Below are positions 30,091-36,785 of a stretch of DNA of 42,871 bases, piece by piece. How positions within the stretch are numbered: the first letter of the stretch is position 1; the number at the start of each line of letters is the position of its first letter. The stretch comes from Candidatus Woesearchaeota archaeon (GTDB taxonomy: Archaea > Nanobdellota > Nanobdellia > Woesearchaeales > JAGWAF01): positions 1-42,871 of the forward strand of contig JAGVYP010000034.1 in the NCBI GenBank assembly GCA_018303205.1. The letters run 5' to 3'. The translations under genes were made by a program, and so were the position numbers. The notes under the pieces are model-generated. The model was not told the origin of the DNA, did not search any database, and saw only the letters and a program-made list of their open reading frames with translations.

Positions 30091-32717
30091 CTCTGCACTT
30101 GCTCATAACGAAGAATAGCAGCTACTCTTCCCATTTCTCTCAATTGTACACCTTCCCGTGTTTCTGTAGAAATAAGCTTTACCTGCGTACCCATCTTTTC
30201 TGCTTCTACTTCAAATTGTTCAATAACAGTATCCGGACAATCTTCTGATAAAAGAACAGTATCCACAACCCCTTGTTTCACAAAGGCCATCACCTGATTT
30301 TCACCATATGATACAATTCCTTCTCGTGTTGCAAGCAAGGTAAAAAACTTTTGCATGATCTTTTTTTCGTCTGCAATTTCTTCCTCAGCAAGAAGATCAT
30401 CACTCTTGTCCACAAGCTCATTCAAACCAAACTCTCCCGTATAACTTAAGTCTTTAACACCAATAATCTTTTTTTTCAGATCTCCCGTAATATAATCTTT
30501 ATTCAAAAAATCCTGAGTTGTAGTAGAAGGACCCCCAATAATAATCCCCTTCAAACCTGCCATAGGAAGAAACTGCTCTTTCATGTAATCAGCAACTTTT
30601 TTGTAATGCTCAATTTTAGCACCTTCTCTTAATCGTGCAAAACGAACACTGGAATTATGCACGAAGACTCCATTTGCTATGAAATTTTGATTTTTTACAG
30701 ATATATCCATCATAGGGGTTGTTCTACCTGTTTTTTCTATGCTCTCTATTTTAACAGGAATAAAAGGATAATCATGAAATTCCTTCAGTTTGTTATACAA
30801 TTTTTTATCCTGGATATATCCTAAAATTGAGCTTTTGAAGGTTTCCTTTCCTATCATTCTTTCATTTCTGAAAAAATTAGTAACTTTTGGAAAATCTTGC
30901 ATGTTGTATCCTGCCTTTTCAATCACTTGTCTTATTATACTTCCAGGAACAATTAATTGTCTAGTCTTGGTGACGTTAGATTTTTCATTGATTACTTGTT
31001 CTAATTTTCTTATTTTTTGAGGAGCATCGAAATTGATATCTCTTTTGAAGAATTGCAAGGACTTTTTTTCAGTAATGCATACGGTAAACCTAGGATTATC
31101 ACTATAAGGATTTCTTCGGTTATCATACTCCTGAAGTGAACTGATAACACTAAACCTCAACAGCGCTAATTGAATCTGCTGAGCTAATTTTTTGTTGTTG
31201 ATACCTAAACCTATTCCTCTTTCTAAGTTGACATAACCATCTGCATCAAAAAATCCTTTTAAGAAAGCTCCAAGAATCTTGTTTGGTGAAAGAAGAATTT
31301 TTTTGGGGATTTCAGAATTTACCGCTTTTTTCAATTCTGGAAATTCTTCCTGTATTAGCCTTACCAAAGGTCTGCTTGTAAATCGTATCTGATGATAATT
31401 TTTACTTTCTCGAAATGCGTATGTTGAATATATTTTAAAAAAATGATCATATTTTTTCTTATACTTGAGAGCTACTTCCTTTTCCTGTTCAAAAAAAGTA
31501 ATACGATCTTTTTCAAGTGAGCCATCGCCTAGAAAATAACCTAAAAATTGAGCAAAATCTTTATTTAATACTTCAGGAAGTTTTATGTTTCTGTAGAGGG
31601 AAGGTTGGGTATATTTTTCAAGAAAATCATGAAAAGGTATATCAAGAGCTTTACAGATTTTTTGAAGGGTATCTCGTCTTAGATTTCTCTTTCCAAGCTC
31701 AGTTACAGAAATAGCAGTTTGTGTTAATCCGATCTTTTTTGCTAGAACTTTCTGGTCTAAATTCTTTTCCTGTCTTCGTTTCTTCATAAATTCTTGACCT
31801 TGTTTGTTAAGAATAAATCCGTTATAATATTGAAGAGCATTGATCTTTTGACGAACTCCCTTAACATTTATTTTTTCAGGCATGATCAAATGATCTCCTA
31901 CCTGTAATTCTTCAGAAGCTTTTTCAATAATACCTTGATCACTTGCCACAAAAAAAACATGATCTTTAGAAGACTGGATTTCCAAGCGTGGATATTTAGT
32001 TATGATCTTGTATATTTTTTTCTTACTTTTGAATACTCCTGTTATGCGAGAATCATCTAATGTAAAATTCTTAAATTGCGCTGATTTTACAATGAGTGGA
32101 TTATGAAGCTTATCCATGGTGAGAAGAGAACCGTCTGCAAGTTGAACATGGGTATCATAAGAAAGGCATTGTCCTCCTGCACGCGTTTTTCCAGGAACAT
32201 GGGAATGCGTTTGTGTAAGAGGAATAATGGTTTTTCCCTTCAACAAAGCAATCATCGCATCCCTTCTATCCAAGACAACTAAGCCGTAGACTTCCTTTGA
32301 CTCCAAAAGAGACTTTAAAGGTTCTAAAACAAATTCTTTATCACAACGATACACTCTCAAATTCAAAGGAACAGGAGGCTCAATACTCCAGACTCTTACA
32401 TCTGACTGACCTTCACGTTCTGCTACATTTCCAGAAAAAGCAGCAAGACCATGAGGAGGAGTTTGTTTGAAAAGCTTAAGATGTTGAACCATCTTTTCTA
32501 ACGCATCAGTAACGTTCTTTCTCGTAGAAGTAGACTTGATATTGGTTGCAGTACCTTGCTCTTGAGCCAATTGAGTATTCACTTTATTGATGTCATATCC
32601 AGCTGGAATGTATACCGTAACTAATTCAGTATGCCGTCCTCTATAACCTTCAAGATCTTTAACAAACTTCTTTAAGTTATGACGCTGTTTAGCGTCTAAT
32701 TTCTGGGTTTTATCCAT
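30087..32717 (-). CDS. prf1: Peptide chain release factor aRF1 with intein
   Basis: aRF1 reads all three stop codons and triggers peptide release. The exteins total 371 residues: N domain 1-138 with stop-codon elements (GTATNIKSTSTRKNV at 55-69), M domain with the catalytic GGQ at 181-183, and C domain binding aRF3/ABCE1 partners. The intein (residues 184-688) begins directly after GGQ with Cys184 and ends HN, followed by Ser689 (SSVRFARLREG). The protein must splice before it can hydrolyse peptidyl-tRNA. A TATA box (CTTTATATAACC on the minus strand, about 32740-32751) about 25 nt before the ATG indicates a leaderless mRNA. Confidence 0.96.
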   Translation of the reverse strand: MDKTQKLDAKQRHNLKKFVKDLEGYRGRHTELVTVYIPAGYDINKVNTQLAQEQGTATNIKSTSTRKNVTDALEKMVQHLKLFKQTPPHGLAAFSGNVAEREGQSDVRVWSIEPPVPLNLRVYRCDKEFVLEPLKSLLESKEVYGLVVLDRRDAMIALLKGKTIIPLTQTHSHVPGKTRAGGQCLSYDTHVQLADGSLLTMDKLHNPLIVKSAQFKNFTLDDSRITGVFKSKKKIYKIITKYPRLEIQSSKDHVFFVASDQGIIEKASEELQVGDHLIMPEKINVKGVRQKINALQYYNGFILNKQGQEFMKKRRQEKNLDQKVLAKKIGLTQTAISVTELGKRNLRRDTLQKICKALDIPFHDFLEKYTQPSLYRNIKLPEVLNKDFAQFLGYFLGDGSLEKDRITFFEQEKEVALKYKKKYDHFFKIYSTYAFRESKNYHQIRFTSRPLVRLIQEEFPELKKAVNSEIPKKILLSPNKILGAFLKGFFDADGYVNLERGIGLGINNKKLAQQIQLALLRFSVISSLQEYDNRRNPYSDNPRFTVCITEKKSLQFFKRDINFDAPQKIRKLEQVINEKSNVTKTRQLIVPGSIIRQVIEKAGYNMQDFPKVTNFFRNERMIGKETFKSSILGYIQDKKLYNKLKEFHDYPFIPVKIESIEKTGRTTPMMDISVKNQNFIANGVFVHNSSVRFARLREGAKIEHYKKVADYMKEQFLPMAGLKGIIIGGPSTTTQDFLNKDYITGDLKKKIIGVKDLSYTGEFGLNELVDKSDDLLAEEEIADEKKIMQKFFTLLATREGIVSYGENQVMAFVKQGVVDTVLLSEDCPDTVIEQFEVEAEKMGTQVKLISTETREGVQLREMGRVAAILRYEQVQS
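30654..32168 (-). mobile_element. Intein with LAGLIDADG endonuclease and XRE-type HTH, in prf1
   Basis: This in-frame 505-residue insertion splits GGQ|SSV of aRF1. Splicing blocks are visible: block A CLSYDTHVQLADGSLLTMD, block B SKDHVFFVAS, and block F/G MMDISVKNQNFIANGVFVHN, with +1 Ser. Homing endonuclease motifs are LGYFLGDGSL (residues 392-401) and LKGFFDADGYV (486-496). Between block B and the first of these, residues about 304-366 form a Cro/C1-type helix-turn-helix (DQKVLAKKIGLTQTAISVTE), which may aid DNA recognition. Both LAGLIDADG acidic residues are kept, so the endonuclease may be active. Confidence 0.93.
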
Positions 32718-32847
32718 AACAAAAAGGGAGGAGGAGGGTTATATAAAGGTTTGGAAGCTTTTTCTGAAAACTATTCGGAGAAAATGTTCAAATAGGAAAA
32801 TACTTTCAATTTCTTTGAAAAAAACAATGGAAATATCGAAAACATGT

Positions 32848-32993
32848 CAAAAACCACCAATCTATGATTGGTGGCATGTATCGACATGCCACTATCAATA
32901 GTGGTTCAATAGTGGTTTTTGAGCACGCCAAAATTCCACATATTCCTTCATGGTTTACGAAGTAAACCACCATTCAAAGAATGGTGGAATTTT
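32848..32993. repeat. Pair of nested-hairpin elements
   Basis: Element one: CAAAAACCAC (32848-32857) pairs with GTGGTTTTTG (32912-32921). It encloses CCACCAATC/GATTGGTGG, GGCATGT-ATCG-ACATGCC and CCACTATC/AATAGTGG alternatives. Element two: AAAATTCCAC (32930-32939) pairs with GTGGAATTTT (32984-32993) around GGTTTAC-GAA-GTAAACC and CCATTC-AAAG-GAATGG-type hairpins. Both are cloverleaf-like with the same plan. They lie between aRF1 and tRNA-Leu; no protein is encoded. Confidence 0.6.
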
Positions 32994-33052
32994 TAGCGTT
33001 TCAACTTTCTCGTCGATAGATATATGAAGACTTGAATCTAAAGAAAAAATAC

Positions 33053-33166
33053 GCCGGCGTCGGTTAACCCGGTATATCGCAAAGTTGAGAGCTTTGTATC
33101 CTTTGGGATGTCAGGGTTCAAAAAGCTTTCGGTCTTACCGTTGGTTTGAAACTCCCTGCGCCGGCG
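33053..33166 (+). tRNA. tRNA-Leu (anticodon GAG) with a T-loop intron
   Basis: Acceptor GCCGGCG (33053-33059) pairs with CGCCGGC (33159-33165). Anticodon arm CAAAG-TTGAGAG-CTTTG gives GAG at 33087-33089. A long variable arm with ATCC/GGAT makes it type II. T-stem CAGGG/CCCTG encloses a 37-nt loop. Removing 30 nt (33123-33152) leaves TTCAAAT. The junction is a canonical bulge-helix-bulge: TTCA pairs with TGAA, bulges AA|A and AC|T, inner helix plus CGGT-CTT-ACCG. The discriminator base is G, where tRNA-Leu normally has A. No CCA encoded. Confidence 0.85.
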
Positions 33167-33179
33167 TATTTTATTCTGT

Positions 33180-34118
33180 TTACGGTAAAAAAGTCAGTTT
33201 TTTGTACTCTTGAGAAAAGAAAATGATTTTCCTGATATTTTTGAACTTTGACCTTAGTTCGTTGAGTAAGGACTCTAACTCTGTCCTGTCTTTGACTTCA
33301 ACCTCAATTTCGATATCGCAGGTTCCTATAATCTTTTGCAGCCATACCACATTTTTGTTTTGATTTGCCCACGCTTCAATTTTATTGAGATTTTCATTAG
33401 TTTCCAGATAAATTTCTAAAAAATAATTCATGAAACCTAATTTGATGAAATCAATTTCTGCCCGATAACCTAGGATAACCACTTTCTTTTCCAAAATTTT
33501 TATTTTATTTGAAACTGTCGTTTGAGGTATCTTCAAATTTTGAGCAATTTGTACCGTTGAAAGTCTTGCATCATTTGCTAATTGTTTTAATATTTTAAAA
33601 TCGATTTCATCATATTGCACTTTTTCTGTTGGCTCTAACGAACGTTGCAGTTCATGATGGGAATTGCCAAACAAATAATCTTTAGGATATTGACGAAAAG
33701 TACAGATGATGGTATGTTGATAACTGACAAGCTTTTTTCCAAGTTTTCTCTTGATTTTTTTTATTACTTCTTCAATATCGTACACTGATTTTTTCCAAAG
33801 AAAAATACCATACAGGTATTGACGATCCATTCTAAAGATTAAGCCTGCATTGATTTCTATATCTAAGAACTGAACAAATTCTTTTTCTTCTGCCTCACTT
33901 AATTCTTCCATATCAAAATATAATCTTGAAGTATGATAACCTAACTTGTACATATCCAAAACGGGAAAATATCTTTTGATAATACCCTGCTCTTCCAATT
34001 TTTTAATTCTGTACGCTACAACGTCCTTATTTGATTTGACTTGCTTTGCGATCTTGTTTATGGGAGTTCTTCCCTTCCAGTCTAAAACCTGCAAGATACT
34101 TATGTCTAATTTGTCCAT
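33180..34118 (-). CDS. Tandem-duplicated Lrp/AsnC-type transcriptional regulator
   Basis: The 312-residue protein has two winged-helix domains of the Lrp/AsnC family: residues 1-55 (DKLDISILQVLDWKGRTPIN) and about 168-225 (DEIDFKILKQLANDARLST). Each is followed by an alpha/beta region. The last, residues 235-310, resembles the RAM effector-binding domain (IEIEVEVKDRTELESLLNELR). Normal Lrp proteins have one such unit of about 150 residues. The protein's minus-strand TATA (ATTTATATATAAC, about 34136-34150) lies just before the start. It is divergent from a small unknown gene, with an inverted repeat between. Confidence 0.85.
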   Translation of the reverse strand: MDKLDISILQVLDWKGRTPINKIAKQVKSNKDVVAYRIKKLEEQGIIKRYFPVLDMYKLGYHTSRLYFDMEELSEAEEKEFVQFLDIEINAGLIFRMDRQYLYGIFLWKKSVYDIEEVIKKIKRKLGKKLVSYQHTIICTFRQYPKDYLFGNSHHELQRSLEPTEKVQYDEIDFKILKQLANDARLSTVQIAQNLKIPQTTVSNKIKILEKKVVILGYRAEIDFIKLGFMNYFLEIYLETNENLNKIEAWANQNKNVVWLQKIIGTCDIEIEVEVKDRTELESLLNELRSKFKNIRKIIFFSQEYKKLTFLP

Positions 34119-34160
34119 GAATCCATATATTTAACAGTTATATATAAATATTTTGGTAAA

Positions 34161-34185
34161 AAGATTAATTTTTTATGTTAATCTT
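34161..34185. promoter_or_regulatory. Inverted repeat in the Lrp-regulator divergent region
   Basis: AAGATTAA (34161-34168) and TTAATCTT (34178-34185) form an 8-bp inverted repeat with a 9-nt spacer, between the divergent TATA region of the Lrp-type gene and the plus-strand gene at 34233. It is a plausible autoregulatory operator, but nothing beyond symmetry and position supports it. Confidence 0.4.
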
Positions 34186-34232
34186 TAATTATTAACAACA
34201 AGTCTTATGTTTATTAGAGAGGATGAATAAAA

Positions 34233-34535
34233 ATGGAAAGAAAAAGAACTTTAGAACTTGTAGCTGTTGAATCAGATGTCGCAATACTTTTTCAGTATAG
34301 CTATGTTACGAGTCAGCATGATATTGAACTCATTTTAGGAAAAGCGAATTATGAAGGAGACTTTCATAATTTAAATGGTAGTCGTTGCGGAACTATTCGT
34401 TCATTACATTATGAGCCCCTAGGAATCGAGCATGCTATTCTTCATAGAGTAACCCTCACATTCGGAGAATTCAATGAACTGGGAAGACCAAGAAAAATTC
34501 AAGAAACAAAAACTTACGATCCGGTTAGTGAGTGA
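34233..34535 (+). CDS. Hypothetical protein, 100 residues
   Basis: The product begins MERKRTLELVAVESDVAILF and looks beta-rich and soluble (HAILHRVTLTFGEFNE), with no recognised motif. The ribosome binding site GAGAGGAT lies 8-10 nt before the ATG. It is divergent from the double Lrp regulator and may be its target. It ends 77 nt before tRNA-Pro, whose own TATA-like CTTTTTAAAG (about 34580-34589) lies between. Confidence 0.55.
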   Translation: MERKRTLELVAVESDVAILFQYSYVTSQHDIELILGKANYEGDFHNLNGSRCGTIRSLHYEPLGIEHAILHRVTLTFGEFNELGRPRKIQETKTYDPVSE

Positions 34536-34612
34536 TTAGGTTGAATAAAACCGAAAGTGCTCCTTTTCAAAAGAGTAAGCTTTTTAAAGAGGTGGTCATT
34601 CCAGAGAGGAGA

Positions 34613-34707
34613 GGGGCTGTAGGGTAGCTTGGTTCATCCTTTCTGGTTTGGGACCAGACGACCCCAGTTCAAAAAGGTCCAGCACCTTGAAAGTCTGGGC
34701 AGCCCCA
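34613..34707 (+). tRNA. tRNA-Pro (anticodon TGG) with a T-loop intron
   Basis: Acceptor GGGGCTG (34613-34619) pairs with CAGCCCC (34700-34706), and A73 is at 34707. Anticodon arm TCTGG-TTTGGGA-CCAGA gives TGG at 34649-34651. T-stem CCCAG/CTGGG encloses 27 nt. Removing 20 nt (34674-34693) leaves loop TTCAAAT. The intron forms the same bulge-helix-bulge as in tRNA-Leu: TTCA/TGAA, bulges AA|A and AG|T, inner helix AGGT-CCAGC-ACCT. TATA-like CTTTTTAAAG lies about 25 nt upstream. The eL43 gene starts 7 nt after it. Confidence 0.92.
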
Positions 34708-34714
34708 TTTTACC

Positions 34715-35059
34715 ATGGAAGAAAAAAAACAGATTGAGACCATCAAACGATTCGGAGCTCGTTATGGAAGAACACTACGAGAACGACTCGCAGCTGTAGA
34801 AATTCTCCAGAAACAAAAACACAAATGCCCTTATTGTGCTTATCATTCTGTCAAAAGATCATCCGCAGGAATCTGGGAATGCAAGAAATGCTCTGCAAAA
34901 TTCACCAATAGAGCTTATACCTTGGAAAAACCAAGCAAAAAAGCAGATGAGATTGAACAGGGTACACAGAAAGATATTGAAATCATTTCAAAAAAAGAAA
35001 AATCAAGCACCTATAAAGATGTGGTAGGAGTTATAGAAGAAACTCAAGAGGAGTCTTAA
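34715..35059 (+). CDS. rpl37ae: Large-subunit ribosomal protein eL43 (L37Ae)
   Basis: This zinc-ribbon ribosomal protein opens with RFGARYGRTLRERLAAVEI and has ligands in CPYCAYHSVKRSSAGIWECKKC (two CxxC pairs, about residues 38-59). The usual length is ~90; here 114 because of a C-terminal acidic/lysine-rich tail of about 30 residues. It starts the plus-strand unit eL43-Rpo12-Pcc1-like-prefoldin-UPF0147, a common archaeal order. With only 7 nt after the tRNA-Pro end, it probably shares the tRNA transcript or is leaderless after tRNA processing. Confidence 0.93.
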   Translation: MEEKKQIETIKRFGARYGRTLRERLAAVEILQKQKHKCPYCAYHSVKRSSAGIWECKKCSAKFTNRAYTLEKPSKKADEIEQGTQKDIEIISKKEKSSTYKDVVGVIEETQEES

Positions 35060-35060
35060 A

Positions 35061-35198
35061 ATGGTAAACTATACCTGTTTCCAATGCAGTAAAAAAATAG
35101 GCATAGAAAATATGGGCAAACGCATACGATGCCCTTATTGTGGAAGCAAAATGCTCTATAAGTCACGTTCTACCATAACCCATATCAAAGCACGATGA
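35061..35198 (+). CDS. rpo12: DNA-directed RNA polymerase subunit Rpo12 (RpoP)
   Basis: A 45-residue zinc-ribbon subunit of archaeal RNA polymerase that bridges Rpo3 and Rpo2. The sequence MVNYTCFQCSKKIGIENM continues with GKRIRCPYCGSKMLYKSRS; C6-x2-C9 and C24-x2-C27 bind zinc. The ending ITHIKAR matches the family. It begins 1 nt after eL43, and its stop TGA overlaps the next ATG (ATGA), so the operon is translationally coupled. Confidence 0.95.
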   Translation: MVNYTCFQCSKKIGIENMGKRIRCPYCGSKMLYKSRSTITHIKAR

Positions 35199-35398
35199 AT
35201 CACAAGGTTACTATCCCGAAAGACCTGCAAAAGATTCTCAACCATAACGATTTTCCTGAGCAAACGATCCAACAAAAAAAGAAAGGAAACAAAATTCAGA
35301 TGACACTTACAGGAAAAAATTCAAAAAAAATACAACAACACACTACTTCCATACAACAAGCAGAAAAAATTTATACCAAAATGAGGAAATTCCTATGA
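35195..35398 (+). CDS. Short protein, possible KEOPS subunit Pcc1-like
   Basis: The 67-residue product is MNHKVTIPKDLQKILNHNDF, a beta region (KKGNKIQMTLTGKNSKKI), then a helix (TSIQQAEKIYTKMRKFL). In many archaea a Pcc1-like gene lies between rpo12 and the prefoldin beta gene, and the beta-then-helix pattern fits, but the sequence is short and divergent. Pcc1 dimerises the KEOPS complex that makes t6A in tRNA. The call is mainly from position. 4-nt overlaps on both sides show tight coupling. Confidence 0.5.
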   Translation: MNHKVTIPKDLQKILNHNDFPEQTIQQKKKGNKIQMTLTGKNSKKIQQHTTSIQQAEKIYTKMRKFL

Positions 35399-35724
35399 GC
35401 AAAGAAGATACGCAAGAACAATTACAAAGGCTCCAATTAATTGAGCAAAATGCTCAGCAACTCCTCATGCAGAAACACCAATTTAAGAGCCAATTAAACG
35501 AAATTGAATCTGCACTTACCGAGTTAGAAAACACACCTGAAGCATACAAGATAGTAGGCAATATCATGGTCAAAACAACACAACAAGCCCTTAAAAAAGA
35601 ACTCAGCGAAAAAAAAGAAATGGTAGAACTACGCATAAGCACCTTAGAAAAACAAGAACAACAGCTCAGAGAAAAAGCAGAAAGCTTACGCAAAATCGTT
35701 GTTGGAAAACTAGAGGAGAAGTGA
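35395..35724 (+). CDS. pfdB: Prefoldin subunit beta
   Basis: Prefoldin beta forms the hexameric chaperone that passes unfolded proteins to the thermosome. The 109-residue protein shows two long helices (about 5-45 and 70-107) joined by a beta hairpin region with the family motif TPEAYKIVGNIMVKTT at about 47-62. The conserved KIVG...V motif separates it from the alpha subunit. It is in the usual place after rpo12 and a Pcc1-like gene. The alpha subunit is not in this window. Confidence 0.9.
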   Translation: MSKEDTQEQLQRLQLIEQNAQQLLMQKHQFKSQLNEIESALTELENTPEAYKIVGNIMVKTTQQALKKELSEKKEMVELRISTLEKQEQQLREKAESLRKIVVGKLEEK

Positions 35725-35729
35725 GGAAG

Positions 35730-35972
35730 ATGACAGACGCCATTGCAGAAGCAATTCTTGCACTAGAAGAACTCAAAGAAGACACCAATCTTCCTAAAAA
35801 TATGAAACAGAAAATTATGCAGATTATTACCGATTTACAAACCAAGGGGAAATCAAGCTTGAGTATTAGTAAAATCGTGAATGCACTTGAAGAAATCAGT
35901 GAAGACATGAATTTACAATCTTATACAAGAACTCAGCTTTTTAACATTGTAAGCATTTTAGAAGCAGTTTAA
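35730..35972 (+). CDS. UPF0147 family protein
   Basis: An 80-residue helical protein of the uncharacterised archaeal family UPF0147: MTDAIAEAILALEELKEDTN, then LPKNMKQKIMQIITDL, ALEEISEDMNLQSYTRTQLF and a hydrophobic end. It often follows prefoldin beta in archaea, as here. An in-frame GTG at 35721 overlaps the pfdB stop, but ATG 35730 with GAGG just upstream is more likely. Its stop shares bases with the convergent MscS stop. Confidence 0.85.
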   Translation: MTDAIAEAILALEELKEDTNLPKNMKQKIMQIITDLQTKGKSSLSISKIVNALEEISEDMNLQSYTRTQLFNIVSILEAV

Positions 35973-36526
35973 TGTGTGATGATCCTTTCTTTGAGAACAG
36001 TTTGATGAGGAACAACGATGAGATCGCCACATTTTGTTTTTAATCGTGTTTCAACAAGAGATACTTGGAGAACGGTTCCTTCGATCTTTCCTAGGGTAAC
36101 ATGATCCCCTTCTTTAAACAGTTTTTTTTTAGAAAGTTTAAAGCCTGCAAAGACATTAGGAATAAAATCTTTAATGCTCATGAGAGAAACCATGAGGAGC
36201 ACAACCAAGAGAAGAGAAATGAGAACATAAACAACGGTTGTAGTAACACCTATTTGATTTAATGCAAGGATAATAGCAAAAATAGAAATAATATAAGAGA
36301 GCCCATTGGAAAGGTGTTCTTCACCTTTTATCTCTAAACGTGTTGCACGATGGAGCATCTCATTCAACTCAAGTTCATGTAAAGCATGATAGCCTAACTT
36401 TTTACACATTCTTCCAATAATAAAGCCAATAAGAACAATAATCACTGCTACGATAATACGGGTCATCCAGGTGGAAAGACCATCAGTAAATGTTCCTAAA
36501 AGGGAAAGGATCATACACTTATTCAA
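35969..36526 (-). CDS. Small MscS-type mechanosensitive channel
   Basis: The 185-residue protein has three membrane segments (about 18-38, 73-93, 97-117). The pore-lining region runs into the MscS beta domain KDFIPNVFAGFKLSKKKLFKEG, then GTVLQVSLVETRLKT and VVPHQTVLKERI. MscS-type channels open when membrane tension rises. The length is near the minimum for the family, without the vestibule of E. coli MscS. A second in-frame Met at codon 5 is an alternative start. Confidence 0.85.
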   Translation of the reverse strand: MNKCMILSLLGTFTDGLSTWMTRIIVAVIIVLIGFIIGRMCKKLGYHALHELELNEMLHRATRLEIKGEEHLSNGLSYIISIFAIILALNQIGVTTTVVYVLISLLLVVLLMVSLMSIKDFIPNVFAGFKLSKKKLFKEGDHVTLGKIEGTVLQVSLVETRLKTKCGDLIVVPHQTVLKERIITH

Positions 36527-36563
36527 TCAGAGATCTTATTTAAAGCTTGTTACAGAAAAACAC

Positions 36564-36686
36564 GCTGTACCGTCCTCAGGTCGAGCGATTTGTCTGATAT
36601 GATAGACCAAGCTGGAGGGGTTGCTCCCTTCGGGACCTCAGCGATACATAGACGTAAAGAATTACTTCGCTCGAAGATGGTACAGC
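36564..36686 (-). repeat. Structured element D, related to the tail of family 1 copy A
   Basis: Terminal stem GCTGTACC (36564-36571) pairs with GGTACAGC (36679-36686), and CGAGCG (about 36582-36587) pairs with CGCTCG (36669-36674). Inside are hairpins GTCT-GATATGAT-AGAC, GCTG-GAGG...CCTC-AGC and TCCC-TTCG-GGGA, giving a multibranched fold of 123 nt. On the minus strand it ends GACCTGAGGACGG before the outer stem, the same 13 nt found at the tail of copies A1/A2 (A2 with one change). CTCGACCT is also shared with family 2. It lies 99 nt before the DRG gene start. Confidence 0.65.
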
Positions 36687-36785
36687 ATCAAAAAATAAAT
36701 CTAAGAAGAGAACAGAAGAACAAAGAGAAGATTTTGACTGAAGCGACAATAAAGCTTTTTAAACAAGACTGTTTCCTAGCAAGAG

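Noticed and set aside
33053-33166. tRNA read on the minus strand (anticodon CTC)
   Set aside because: The minus strand has no T-loop consensus; the plus strand has TTCAA with a perfect BHB.
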